This document shows, one piece after another, positions 24,078 to 31,828 of a stretch of 40,168 nt of DNA. Below the pieces are notes generated by a model. That model made no database searches. It was given only the letters and a program-made list of their open reading frames with translations, and was not told the origin of the DNA. The translations under genes and the position numbers were made by a program. Source of the stretch: Candidatus Binatia bacterium (GTDB lineage: Bacteria; Desulfobacterota; Binatia; Bin18); assembly GCA_022824615.1 (NCBI GenBank), contig JAJDZM010000082.1, positions 1 through 40,168 of the forward strand, written 5' to 3'. Position 1 is the first letter of the stretch, and every line of letters begins with the position of its first letter.

Positions 24078-24785
24078 ATGGCAACCCCGGGCGCAGTCCT
24101 CCAGGAAGTCGAAGTCAAACTCCTCACCGAGGACGTGACGGTCTTCGACCAGCTCGCGGCCTGCTCCCAGTTCGGCCCTTTTTGTCTTGAACGCCGTCCG
24201 ACCTTACAGTTGCAGACAACCTATCTGGATACAGCCGACTTCCTCATCGCCCGGCATGCGCTGGCCCTGCGTCTCCGGCGCATAGGGGACGATGGCTGGG
24301 AAGTCTCGACCAAAGGACAGGGACAGGTCAAAGGGGCTATTCACGCGCGCCCGGAACGGACAGTGGTCCTGCCCAGCGCACCGACCTTCCCCTTCGTCCC
24401 GCCAGAAGAATTAGCCGACGGTTTACCGACCGTCGCGGCCGGCCAGACGCTGGCTCCCATTCTGATTTCCGAGGTGGAGCGCCAACGCCTGGCCATCAAG
24501 CGGAGCGCTGAACCACAAGCAGAGGCACTGGCAGAGATAGCGCTCGATACGGCGCGCTACCGTGATCCGAAAGCGCCGGAGCGGACCTTTGCTACGTTTT
24601 ATGAAGTCGAAGTCGAGTTGGAGACCGGCACGCAGGATGAGCTGAGACGGATCAGTCGTTTTCTCCAGGAGCGTTTTCCCTTACATCCGTCACGCGACAA
24701 CAAGCTGCACCGCGGGCTGGCCCTCTTATACGGTCCAGGGGTATGGAAAGTCCCCTATGCAAGCCCGCCACAATCAGGCGGGTGA
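24078..24785 (+). CDS. CYTH-domain protein (triphosphate tunnel metalloenzyme)
   Basis: This 235-residue protein carries the family's E-x-E-x-K motif as E-V-E-V-K-L near residues 10-15. L-Q-T-T-Y-L-D-T follows, then A-L-R-L-R-R-I-G and E-V-S-T-K-G-Q near residues 70-90. The late FYEVEVELETG and the LHPSRDNKLHRGLALL end are also family features. CYTH enzymes bind triphosphate-containing substrates in a beta tunnel with a metal; many are inorganic triphosphatases. It is convergent with a CHAD-domain gene 33 bases away. In E. coli YgiF both domains are in one protein, so the two genes probably work together on polyphosphate-like substrates. Confidence 0.9.
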   Translation: MATPGAVLQEVEVKLLTEDVTVFDQLAACSQFGPFCLERRPTLQLQTTYLDTADFLIARHALALRLRRIGDDGWEVSTKGQGQVKGAIHARPERTVVLPSAPTFPFVPPEELADGLPTVAAGQTLAPILISEVERQRLAIKRSAEPQAEALAEIALDTARYRDPKAPERTFATFYEVEVELETGTQDELRRISRFLQERFPLHPSRDNKLHRGLALLYGPGVWKVPYASPPQSGG

Positions 24786-24817
24786 GGTCCGTGAACCGTC
24801 CTCTTGAGCCTTTTGTT

Positions 24818-26359
24818 TCATGACCACGGAGCGACCTCGACGATAAAGTCCGTAAAGGTTGTATGGACTTGCGCGCGCAGTTGCTCCTGCCGCGCTTCAA
24901 AGGTCTGCGTCAGGAGATGGACTGCGGTATCAGTGCGGTGCCGCTGGTCGGACGAACCCGGCACTGCACGGGCGAGTTCTCGCAGCATCTGCCGCTGGAC
25001 ATCGAGGTCGTTGAGTTGACCGAGTACATCCTGGAGGATACGCAGCCGTCGGACCGGTTCCGCCGTCATCTCCCGGGGAAACGCGCTGGCAAAAAACTCG
25101 AACATATAGCGCAGCTTCTTGCAGGCGATACGCAGTCTATGCAGGTGCTCGGGGGTGCTGTCCCTGAGAGTGTCAGGCGGTGCGGCGCTGAGCATCCGCC
25201 GACACTGCCCGCGGATGGCTTTTCGGACCAGCTTGTCCAGCTTGCGTTCTGCCTGCGGCCCCCTGGTCTTCGTCTCCGTTGTCGCGCTTTCCCAGCGCTG
25301 AAGAATGGCCTCAGACTGCGGGGTGTTCAGCGCCTCTACCAGCCGGTGATGGGTGGCATAGCGTTCTTGCTGAACGGCGCGAAAGAGTGGCTCCATATCC
25401 GGTCGCAGGTCTGACGGCACGGCGGCCAGATAGTCGGCTTGCTGGAGCAGCAACACGTCCAGGTCGCGCAGGTGGTTGGTCAGGCTACCCAAAAAAGACA
25501 GGTCCTTGCGCAGGTGTTTGGTCAAGCGCACCGGAAGCACCTTGGGCAGTTGGCCGAGCAAGGATCGGGCGCGCCGAACGGCGACGCGGAAATCGTGCAA
25601 AGACTCGGTATCGATATCGTGAAGGATACCCGGCCGGTTCTGTCTGACGATGTCGAGCAGAAAGGCCAGAATCACGCGCACCGCATGCTCAGCCCGCATG
25701 TCGGGCTCGAAGGTGAAAGCAAGTTTCGCGGAATACGCCCGAGCCTGCTGGACGGTGTACAGGGCGGCCGCAGGACCGCTCGGGGAAACCGCTGTCAGAC
25801 CCAAGGAGTCCAGCCACGCTCGCAGTTCACCCGCCACGGCCGACCCGGCATAGGTTGCAACCTCGATCTGGGCCGGAAGCGGGACGATTCGTCCGTAGTC
25901 TTTGGCGGCGCCTTCTTCAAAAACAATGTGCGCCACCGGTCGATAAGGAGCCGCCTGCTCAGCCACCGTAAAATATGCGGCGTGCACGACCCCTCGCTCC
26001 ATAAGCGCGCGGATTGAGACCAGCGGCAGGAGTTGCGCTTTGAGGGGACTCTCCGTCCACTTACTGACATAGGGCGGGAGCGCCGAGCATGACGTGCGTT
26101 CACTCACCGGACGGTTGTCCAGCGACCAGAGCGCAACCGTATCGTGCGCCTGACACAATGCCAGCCCACGCCGAAACAGACGCCAATCAAAAGTGTCGAA
26201 ATAATGCCGCGTCTGGATTCCTAAGGAGGCGAGCGCAACGGGAAAACGCGCCTGCAATTGACGCAGAAACTGGTCCTGAGTCGTGCTCTCTGGCAAGGTA
26301 TAGCGAGCCCGCGCACTCATGCCCGGCTCTGATCTGTTATGAGACATATCCCCGCGCAT
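24818..26359 (-). CDS. CHAD-domain protein with a degenerate CYTH-like N-terminus
   Basis: A protein of about 513 residues. The C-terminal half (from about residue 240) is a CHAD domain of two helical repeats with conserved histidines and arginines: ESLHDFRVAVRRARSLLGQL and EHLHRLRIACKKLRYMFEFF. CHAD domains bind polyphosphate. The N-terminal half (HYFDTFDWRLFRRGLALCQA and on) resembles a CYTH domain without the ExExK motif, so it is probably not catalytic. The start is uncertain: ATG at 26359, 26347 or 26320 are possible. It faces the CYTH gene tail to tail. Confidence 0.85.
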   Translation of the reverse strand: MRGDMSHNRSEPGMSARARYTLPESTTQDQFLRQLQARFPVALASLGIQTRHYFDTFDWRLFRRGLALCQAHDTVALWSLDNRPVSERTSCSALPPYVSKWTESPLKAQLLPLVSIRALMERGVVHAAYFTVAEQAAPYRPVAHIVFEEGAAKDYGRIVPLPAQIEVATYAGSAVAGELRAWLDSLGLTAVSPSGPAAALYTVQQARAYSAKLAFTFEPDMRAEHAVRVILAFLLDIVRQNRPGILHDIDTESLHDFRVAVRRARSLLGQLPKVLPVRLTKHLRKDLSFLGSLTNHLRDLDVLLLQQADYLAAVPSDLRPDMEPLFRAVQQERYATHHRLVEALNTPQSEAILQRWESATTETKTRGPQAERKLDKLVRKAIRGQCRRMLSAAPPDTLRDSTPEHLHRLRIACKKLRYMFEFFASAFPREMTAEPVRRLRILQDVLGQLNDLDVQRQMLRELARAVPGSSDQRHRTDTAVHLLTQTFEARQEQLRAQVHTTFTDFIVEVAPWS

Positions 26360-26395
26360 CCCTTGTAGTATAGAGACCTGTGGAGACTAATAAAG

Positions 26396-26878
26396 ATGGC
26401 CCTGAAAATGGATGCGCACCCCGGCACCTATGCCCTCCTCTTGCAAGCGGACCGGCGGCAGACCGTCCAGGTTGGGCGGCTGGGCCAACTCGCCGTTGAG
26501 CCGGGCTGCTACGTCTACGTTGGCAGTGCCCTGGGACCGGGAGGCGTGCGGGCGCGGGTCGGTCATCATTCTCGGCTGGCGACCCGTCCGCATTGGCATA
26601 TTGATTATCTCCGCCGGGCTGCCACACTTCGGCACGTCTGGTATTCCTACGACTGCGTTCGCCGAGAGCATGCCTGGGCTGATATTTTCGCGCGCATGCC
26701 GGGCGCATCGATTCCCCTTCCCGGCTTTGGTGCGTCCGACTGCGCGTGTCCGGCCCACCTGTATTTCTTTTCGCGTCAACCCAGGCTGGACAGCTTTCGA
26801 CGCAGGTTGCGAGTTGCTCTTCCGCATCATGGTCGAGTGGATCGCGTGAGTGCGAAAGGAACAGCGCGTCTTGTCTGA
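26396..26878 (+). CDS. DUF123 GIY-YIG-like nuclease domain protein
   Basis: This 160-residue protein has G-T-Y-A-L-L-L near residues 10-16 and G-C-Y-V-Y-V-G-S-A near 37-45, a GIY-YIG-type pair in the variant seen in DUF123. The W-H-I-D-Y-L motif near 67-72 and the later SDCACPAHLYFF are typical of this family, which also occurs fused to endonuclease III in archaea. A DNA-repair or nicking role is plausible but unproven. The start may be 26396 or the in-frame ATG 26408. It is divergent from the CHAD gene with only 36 bases between. Confidence 0.85.
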   Translation: MALKMDAHPGTYALLLQADRRQTVQVGRLGQLAVEPGCYVYVGSALGPGGVRARVGHHSRLATRPHWHIDYLRRAATLRHVWYSYDCVRREHAWADIFARMPGASIPLPGFGASDCACPAHLYFFSRQPRLDSFRRRLRVALPHHGRVDRVSAKGTARLV

Positions 26879-26925
26879 CGAGCCCGGACTGATCTATAGA
26901 GAAGCGGGGATAAAGGATAGCGATC

Positions 26926-28377
26926 ATGGGTGCACGCACGGGAGCAGAGTTTATTACGGGGCTGCGCGATCAGCGCGAGGTCTGGCTTGGCAACGAACGT
27001 GTCGAAGATGTCACCACCCATCCGGCCTTTCGAGCTGCGGTCGAGAGCGTTGCGCGTTTATACGACATGCAGCACGACCCGGCCTATCGGGACACGCTGT
27101 GCTACCCCTCGCCGACAAGCGGCGATCCGGTCGGTCTGTCGTTTCTGATCCCGCGCACGCGGGACGACCTCGTGCGGCGGCGGACCATGAGCAAGGTCTG
27201 GGCGGACGCGACCTGCGGTATGATGGGCCGCAGTGCGGACTTTCTCAATGCCATGGTCACCGCCTGGGCGGCCAAGGCCGACTATTTTGCCCAGCAGAGT
27301 CCGGAGTGCCAGGAACGCGTCTTGGACTATTATGAGCACTGCCGCGAGCATGACCTGTTTCTCACCCATACCTTGGTTGATCCACAGGTGGACCGCTCCA
27401 GGAACCGGGCCGAGCAGGACGACCCCTATCAGTGTCTCGGGATTGTCGACGAGACCGCCGAGGGGTTGGTGGTTCGCGGCGCGAAAATGATCGCCACGGC
27501 CGCGCCGTTCGCCGATGAGATTCTGGCCTGGCCCTTTCCGCCAACCCTGACCGCGGCAGAGTCCACCTACGCCATGGTCTTTATCATCCCGGTAGCCTCG
27601 CCGGGGCTGAAAATTCTGTGTCGCGAGTCCTTTACCCGGCCGGGTGCGGTCGAGGATCATCCGTTGAGCGCCCGGTTTGACGAGATGGACGCGGTCGCGG
27701 TTTTTGATGATGTGGTTGTCCCCTGGCAGCGCGTTTTTCTGCACAAAGACGTCAACCTGGTCGGCCAGATGTATACCGGCACCCGCATTCGCGAATGGAC
27801 GGCCCACCAGACCAATACGCGGCTGCTGTCCAAGCTCGAGTTTGTCTACGGCACGCTCAGCCTCATGGCCGAAGCCATCGGGGTCCAGGACAAAGCTGTT
27901 GTCCAGGAGACCCTGGGCGAGGCCGCCAGCTACGTGGAAATTATCAAATCCATCCTGCTGGCAGCGGAACACGAGGCCGAAATTGACCCGACTAACGGGG
28001 CCATCTACCCGGCCTTGACACCCCTCCAGGTCGGACGGGCCTGGGGACCGCGTATCTATCCGCGCTTGATGGCCATGATACGTCGGATTGGCGCGGGCGG
28101 GCTAATGCAGTTGCCGGCGACATTCTCGGCCTTTGACGGGCCGACCGGTCCGGACCTGGAAAAATACTATCGTGGCGCCCATATCCCGGCCCAGGACAAG
28201 GTCCGGCTCTTTAAGCTGGCCTGGGATCTGGTTGGCTCCGATTTTGGCTCACGGCACGAGCTGTACGAAATGTTCTACGCCGGCGACCCCAGCATGATTA
28301 CGGCCAGCCTGCATCGGGACTTCGACACCGCGCGGTGTACGAACCGGGTCAAGGCGTTTCTGGGTATGGGGGAGTAA
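26926..28377 (+). CDS. 4-hydroxyphenylacetate 3-monooxygenase-like FAD-dependent hydroxylase
   Basis: This 483-residue protein belongs to the HpaB/PvcC family. It has M-G-A-R-T-G-A-E-F-I-T-G-L-R at the start, R-R-R-T-M-S-K-V-W-A-D in the N-terminal part, and THTLVDPQVDRSR. VFDDVVVPWQRVFLH then follows, a family signature. These enzymes use FADH2 supplied by a separate reductase to hydroxylate phenols to catechols. The length is typical. AAGGATAG precedes the ATG. No HpaC-type flavin reductase is in the window. The nearby VOC and amidohydrolase genes would suit aromatic breakdown, but they are 19 kb away. Confidence 0.92.
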   Translation: MGARTGAEFITGLRDQREVWLGNERVEDVTTHPAFRAAVESVARLYDMQHDPAYRDTLCYPSPTSGDPVGLSFLIPRTRDDLVRRRTMSKVWADATCGMMGRSADFLNAMVTAWAAKADYFAQQSPECQERVLDYYEHCREHDLFLTHTLVDPQVDRSRNRAEQDDPYQCLGIVDETAEGLVVRGAKMIATAAPFADEILAWPFPPTLTAAESTYAMVFIIPVASPGLKILCRESFTRPGAVEDHPLSARFDEMDAVAVFDDVVVPWQRVFLHKDVNLVGQMYTGTRIREWTAHQTNTRLLSKLEFVYGTLSLMAEAIGVQDKAVVQETLGEAASYVEIIKSILLAAEHEAEIDPTNGAIYPALTPLQVGRAWGPRIYPRLMAMIRRIGAGGLMQLPATFSAFDGPTGPDLEKYYRGAHIPAQDKVRLFKLAWDLVGSDFGSRHELYEMFYAGDPSMITASLHRDFDTARCTNRVKAFLGMGE

Positions 28378-28385
28378 AGCCCTAG

Positions 28386-28412
28386 ATCGGTATCGCCAGC
28401 AACTCGCTCAGG
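28386..28412 (-). pseudogene. Trace of an alpha/beta hydrolase gene 3' end
   Basis: These 27 bases match 24 of 27 positions of 30531-30557, the 3' end of the acyltransferase-like gene. Read on the minus strand they give L-S-E-L-L-A-I-P-I-stop, against L-S-E-L-L-A-T-P-V-stop. The rest of the 188-base gap before the next gene shows no other feature. It may be what is left of a duplicated or deleted gene copy. Confidence 0.4.
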
Positions 28413-28565
28413 GGATGATGCTATAGTGCAGCGCGTCATCACGATTCTATCAGGTATAAACTTTTGGAAGATCGTAACATTGAGATTAGCGTAGAGAGTG
28501 AGGCCGGATTCGCAGCACAGCTATGATACAAAAAACGGGATGACGCCCTGAGAATAAAGTACGCA

Positions 28566-29384
28566 ATGAACCCTCAAGTCGCTTTGTACTTTCGCAAGGA
28601 ATTCCGCGAGGCCAGATATGCCGCCCTAAAAGACGCGGAGGGCTATCAACGAGTCTTGTTCGTGTTGGAGCGCCTCGGAGCGTATATGGTCGAAAAAGGC
28701 TGTCATGAAGAACACGAGCACGAAAAGGCAGATGGTCTCGGCGATTACAAGAATTGTATAACCGCCCTAGTCAAAAAATATCATCCTTTGGAAAAAGACC
28801 GTAAAAGACAGCCCAGTACGTATAGAGACTGTCATACTGCGTTCGGCAGTTTGTACGAGATGGTTATGCACGGTAGAAATGACGCTCTGCATCAGGGCGC
28901 TTTTGGGCGGATTCTCACCTTACATCTTGTGCAGCTAGCTCTGTTTTTGGAGGATACATTAATGACCATTATGACTGGCGAGATAAAAAATTATATGACA
29001 CGAAATCCCATGTGTGCGAGTGAATGGCAGCCGGTTAGTTTTGTTCGTCAGATGATGCTTGCGAACTCGTTCACGTACATTCCTGTGTATCTGAAAAGGG
29101 GGGATGCCGAGAGAGAAGAAGCGGCTTGGTATATAATTACTGATTGTGATGTTGCAATGTACCTCCAGCCCTTTAACAGCGATTGCCGAGCAAGACGGCT
29201 AACTAAATCAATCAAAGACGCAATTGAGTTGGGCGAGATGAATATAGAGAAAGCGGTTACTGTTCCCCCTGATAGGCCTGTTCGGGCTGTATTAAAACTT
29301 ACCGAAGGGAAGAAACCGGTATTAGTAAAACGCGACGATTGTAATGAATTGCAGGGTATCGCGACTACATTTGACTTGATGTAA
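28566..29384 (+). CDS. Probable HEPN-like domain fused to a CBS pair
   Basis: A 272-residue protein in two parts. Residues 1-135 are helical and contain R104-N-D-A-L-H109, an R-x4-H motif as in HEPN ribonucleases, within YEMVMHGRNDALHQG. Residues 140-272 form two CBS-like motifs: YMTRNPMCASEWQPVSFVRQ with Y-I-P-V-Y and I-I-T-D-C-D, then KAVTVPPDRPVRAVL with L-Q-G-I-A-T-T-F-D-L-M. CBS pairs bind adenine nucleotides, so the layout suggests a nucleotide-sensing effector. It is AT-richer than the neighbours. The HEPN call is from one motif and context and is moderate; the CBS call is firmer. Confidence 0.6.
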   Translation: MNPQVALYFRKEFREARYAALKDAEGYQRVLFVLERLGAYMVEKGCHEEHEHEKADGLGDYKNCITALVKKYHPLEKDRKRQPSTYRDCHTAFGSLYEMVMHGRNDALHQGAFGRILTLHLVQLALFLEDTLMTIMTGEIKNYMTRNPMCASEWQPVSFVRQMMLANSFTYIPVYLKRGDAEREEAAWYIITDCDVAMYLQPFNSDCRARRLTKSIKDAIELGEMNIEKAVTVPPDRPVRAVLKLTEGKKPVLVKRDDCNELQGIATTFDLM

Positions 29385-29386
29385 GT

Positions 29387-29854
29387 CTATTCGACCTGAA
29401 GAAGTTGCCTTGCCTTTCCACGCAGCTCCTCGTCGCAACACCACTTGTGGTTTTTCTTCCATCTTTCTATCACCTTCACCTTCTCCTCAGACCATTGGAA
29501 TTGATCTCTCTCGGGATCATCCGCCGCTTCCTTGCAGTCGTCCCAGACTTCACTAAACGGGAACGCTTCCATTTTCCTCAGCCCAATTTCTGCGCAAATC
29601 TTCTCGTTGCCTAATCCCCTCATGCACCCTTCTATAACCTTTCTCGTTTTTAGCATCCGAATTCCCTCGTTGGTCTGTAAACAGTACAACATCTCCCCTG
29701 CATTATCCTGAGTTGGCGTAAAATGCATATGTTCACGCCCGTTGAAATCTGTCCACTTCACTAGATTTCCGTTTACCATTCCTTCATTCCATTCTGCGTC
29801 AGCCCTCCCTACCAGGGCTATAGCCATCCCCAATACTAACAATAACTTTCTCAC
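29387..29854 (-). CDS. Small secreted cysteine-containing protein
   Basis: A 155-residue protein beginning at GTG 29854, chosen because GAGGAG lies seven bases upstream and the product then starts with a signal peptide (RKLLLVLGMAIALVGRADA). A longer frame begins at 29884. The mature protein starts E-W-N-E-G-M-V-N-G and has cysteines in C-L-Q-T, G-C-M-R-G, I-C-A-E, D-C-K and W-C-C-D. The middle (YCLQTNEGIRMLKTRKVIEG) resembles small periplasmic proteins that carry Rap1a/Tai-like immunity folds, but this is only suggestive. It is convergent with the HEPN-CBS gene, two bases apart. Confidence 0.55.
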   Translation of the reverse strand: MRKLLLVLGMAIALVGRADAEWNEGMVNGNLVKWTDFNGREHMHFTPTQDNAGEMLYCLQTNEGIRMLKTRKVIEGCMRGLGNEKICAEIGLRKMEAFPFSEVWDDCKEAADDPERDQFQWSEEKVKVIERWKKNHKWCCDEELRGKARQLLQVE

Positions 29855-29880
29855 CCTAATCTCCTCATCCGTGGCTCGAT

Positions 29881-30267
29881 TCATCCATCGATTTTCAGAG
29901 GCGTATGGCGTGCCAGCACCTCGAAGTCGATGTCCTTATGAAGAACGGTCGTATCGGTGCGAATGGCAACTGCCCCGATAAGACAGTCAATGAGCTTGCG
30001 AACGGTTTCCCCTTCTTGCCGACAGTATCGATAAAGAACAGCCGCCTCGTCGTAGTCCCTTGAGAGCGTCGGCATGAGGACTGCGCGCGCAAGTAACCGG
30101 CGAAGGCTGTGCAGGTGCCGCTCATTCCGTGCGCCAGCGAGCACTTCCATCCGGACCGCATCGCAGATCGCGATTTCGCTTTCGAGCAGCGCCTCGACTC
30201 GATTGCAGACAGGTGAGCCAGTGTCTCGAAGGAACTCGACCCAGGCGGACGTATCTATCAGAATCAC
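29881..30267 (-). CDS. vapC: VapC-type PIN-domain toxin
   Basis: A 128-residue PIN-domain ribonuclease. It starts M-I-L-I-D-T-S-A-W-V-E-F-L, giving the first catalytic Asp (D5). E-V-L-A-G near residue 41 supplies a second acidic residue, and later come LIDCLIGAVAI and H-K-D-I-D-F. These are the usual metal-binding acids of VapC. VapC toxins cleave tRNA or rRNA. Its ATG overlaps the stop of the VapB antitoxin gene by four bases, so the pair is translationally coupled. Looks complete. Confidence 0.9.
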   Translation of the reverse strand: MILIDTSAWVEFLRDTGSPVCNRVEALLESEIAICDAVRMEVLAGARNERHLHSLRRLLARAVLMPTLSRDYDEAAVLYRYCRQEGETVRKLIDCLIGAVAIRTDTTVLHKDIDFEVLARHTPLKIDG

Positions 30268-30467
30268 GTTGAGCGACCAGACCGCATTTCGTCGAGGTCA
30301 CCATCCCAACCCGACCCGCGAAGCCGTTTGGCTTCATCAACGTCAAGGGGTTCCGCTGCAAGTGCGCGAAGTGCCAGATTGATCGCCTCGCGCTTCGAGG
30401 TCAGGCGATAACGGCGCATGATTTCGGCGCAGGCCTCATCGTCGATATTTACGTTCGTGCGTGACAT
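30264..30467 (-). CDS. vapB: VapB-type antitoxin
   Basis: A 67-residue protein beginning MSRTNVNIDDEACAEIMRRY and continuing LTSKREAINLALRAL. This is the ribbon-helix-helix pattern of VapB antitoxins of the MetJ/Arc type. The C-terminal L-R-G-S-G-W-D-G-D-L-D-E-M-R is the common VapC-binding tail. The ATG at 30467 is preferred over 30485 because the family starts with this strand. Two ATACACC copies ten bases apart (30466-30472 and 30476-30483 region) overlap the start and may be part of its operator; that is inference. Confidence 0.87.
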   Translation of the reverse strand: MSRTNVNIDDEACAEIMRRYRLTSKREAINLALRALAAEPLDVDEAKRLRGSGWDGDLDEMRSGRST

Positions 30468-30526
30468 ACACCTTGTATACACCACTATCGAAAGGGAGCC
30501 AAGGGCATGTTGCAGACGGAAGAATT

Positions 30527-31585
30527 CTATACCGGTGTCGCCAGCAGCTCGCTCAGGTGCTGGTCGATCTGTTTCAGATAGTCCGGCTCGATGCCAAACA
30601 GCCCGAGGTGGCCGTAGATGCTGTGAAGCACCCGGAATTCGCTGTTCGGAATGAGTTGCTGTTCGGCTTCACAGTCGCGCGGCGGGAAAAACATGTCTTC
30701 GTCAATCGGCATGACAAACACTTTTGCCCGAATCCTCTCAAGCGCCTGTTTGAGATCGCCACCGGTATGCCGGCTGACATCTCCCCGCTGCCATTTCCAG
30801 GCCATGCACAGCAGGTTGTTCGGATCCATGGGCAGAAAATAGTTCTCAACAAAACCGACCACAAAGTCTTCGGTGGAAGAGAAGCCCAGCTCCCGCCAGG
30901 GTTCCTGCTTGAACAGCTCGGTACAGAAGCCCATCACTGACCACAGGCGGGCCTGGCGACGCAATCCGACCTGGACCGCGTGCGGGTCGGTGTACCAGCC
31001 GTTATTCCAGGCCGGGTCCGAGGTGATGGCCTCGTTTAGGGTCTCAACGTACAGAAAGTCGTGCGGTGTATTCTTGGCCGTGCCGGCCAGCGGGGCCGCG
31101 CGCTTGACCATATCGGGATAGCGCACCGCCCACTCATAGGTCTGTTGGGCACCCATGGAGCCGCCACACACCAGTTCCAGGCGTTCAATACCAAACTGTT
31201 CGGTTACCAGCTTATGCTGGGCGCAGACATCGTCGCCGATCCGGATACGCGGGAAACGCGCCATATTGAACGGAGCGGGCGTATTGGACGGCGAACTTGA
31301 CAGACCGTTGCCGAGTTGGTTGGCGATAATAACGAAATACTTGTCCGGGTCGATGGCCCGGCCTTTGCCCACGTGGACGTCGGCCATGATCTTGCTGGTT
31401 CCCGAGTACCAGGTCGGCATGAGGATCGCATTGTCCTTTTGGGCGCTCAGCGTTCCCTGAGTGGTATAGGCGAGCTTGCCGTCGTGCAGGGTTCCACCTT
31501 CTTCCAGGGAAAAATTACCGAGCTCGAACAGCTCAAACGGCCCGTGGTTCTCGTGCGAGTAATAGTCGTTGAATACGCTGGCCAT
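30527..31585 (-). CDS. Homoserine O-acetyltransferase-like alpha/beta hydrolase
   Basis: A 352-residue protein of the MetX-like alpha/beta hydrolase group. Probable catalytic residues are the Ser of C-G-G-S-M-G-A-Q-Q (nucleophile elbow), the Asp of V-M-P-I-D-E-D-M-F-F and the His of S-I-Y-G-H-L-G-L-F. The early L-A-Y-T-T-Q-G-T-L and A-D-V-H-V-G-K-G-R-A-I-D-P-D-K-Y are also typical. Many members are not true homoserine acetyltransferases but hydrolases, so the substrate is open. The start at 31585 follows AAGGAGACGGAGC; the frame runs on to 31693 without support. A sequence echo of its 3' end lies at 28386. Confidence 0.88.
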   Translation of the reverse strand: MASVFNDYYSHENHGPFELFELGNFSLEEGGTLHDGKLAYTTQGTLSAQKDNAILMPTWYSGTSKIMADVHVGKGRAIDPDKYFVIIANQLGNGLSSSPSNTPAPFNMARFPRIRIGDDVCAQHKLVTEQFGIERLELVCGGSMGAQQTYEWAVRYPDMVKRAAPLAGTAKNTPHDFLYVETLNEAITSDPAWNNGWYTDPHAVQVGLRRQARLWSVMGFCTELFKQEPWRELGFSSTEDFVVGFVENYFLPMDPNNLLCMAWKWQRGDVSRHTGGDLKQALERIRAKVFVMPIDEDMFFPPRDCEAEQQLIPNSEFRVLHSIYGHLGLFGIEPDYLKQIDQHLSELLATPV

Positions 31586-31717
31586 GCTCCGTCTCCTTGT
31601 CCGCTGAGCGTGTGTTTGAATCAGCCGTCTGGTTGGGGTATAGCTGATTCGGACGGAAAGCCCAAGGGAAATACAAGAGAGGGAATGCCTCACTTTGCAT
31701 ATCCCCCCTCACCCCAG

Positions 31718-31771
31718 CCCTCTCCCTCCAGGGGAGAGGGAGCAGACATTCCCTCCCCCTGGAGGGGAGGG
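31718..31771. repeat. Two adjacent GC-rich palindromes between divergent genes
   Basis: Arms CCCTCTCCC (31718-31726) and GGGAGAGGG (31732-31740) form one perfect hairpin. CCCTCCCC (31751-31758) and GGGGAGGG (31764-31771) form a second. They lie between the starts of the divergent genes at 31585 and 31829. They resemble the dispersed palindromic repeats around the restriction-modification locus and are not followed by T-runs, so are not obvious terminators. Confidence 0.6.
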
Positions 31772-31828
31772 GGGCGCTGAGCCGGCAGTTGGCAGGAGGC
31801 AAGTGAAGCGGGAACACCGGAAGAAACC

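Noticed and set aside
31718-31771. Rho-independent terminators
   Set aside because: The hairpins lie between divergent gene starts and lack T-runs, so a dispersed repeat fits better.
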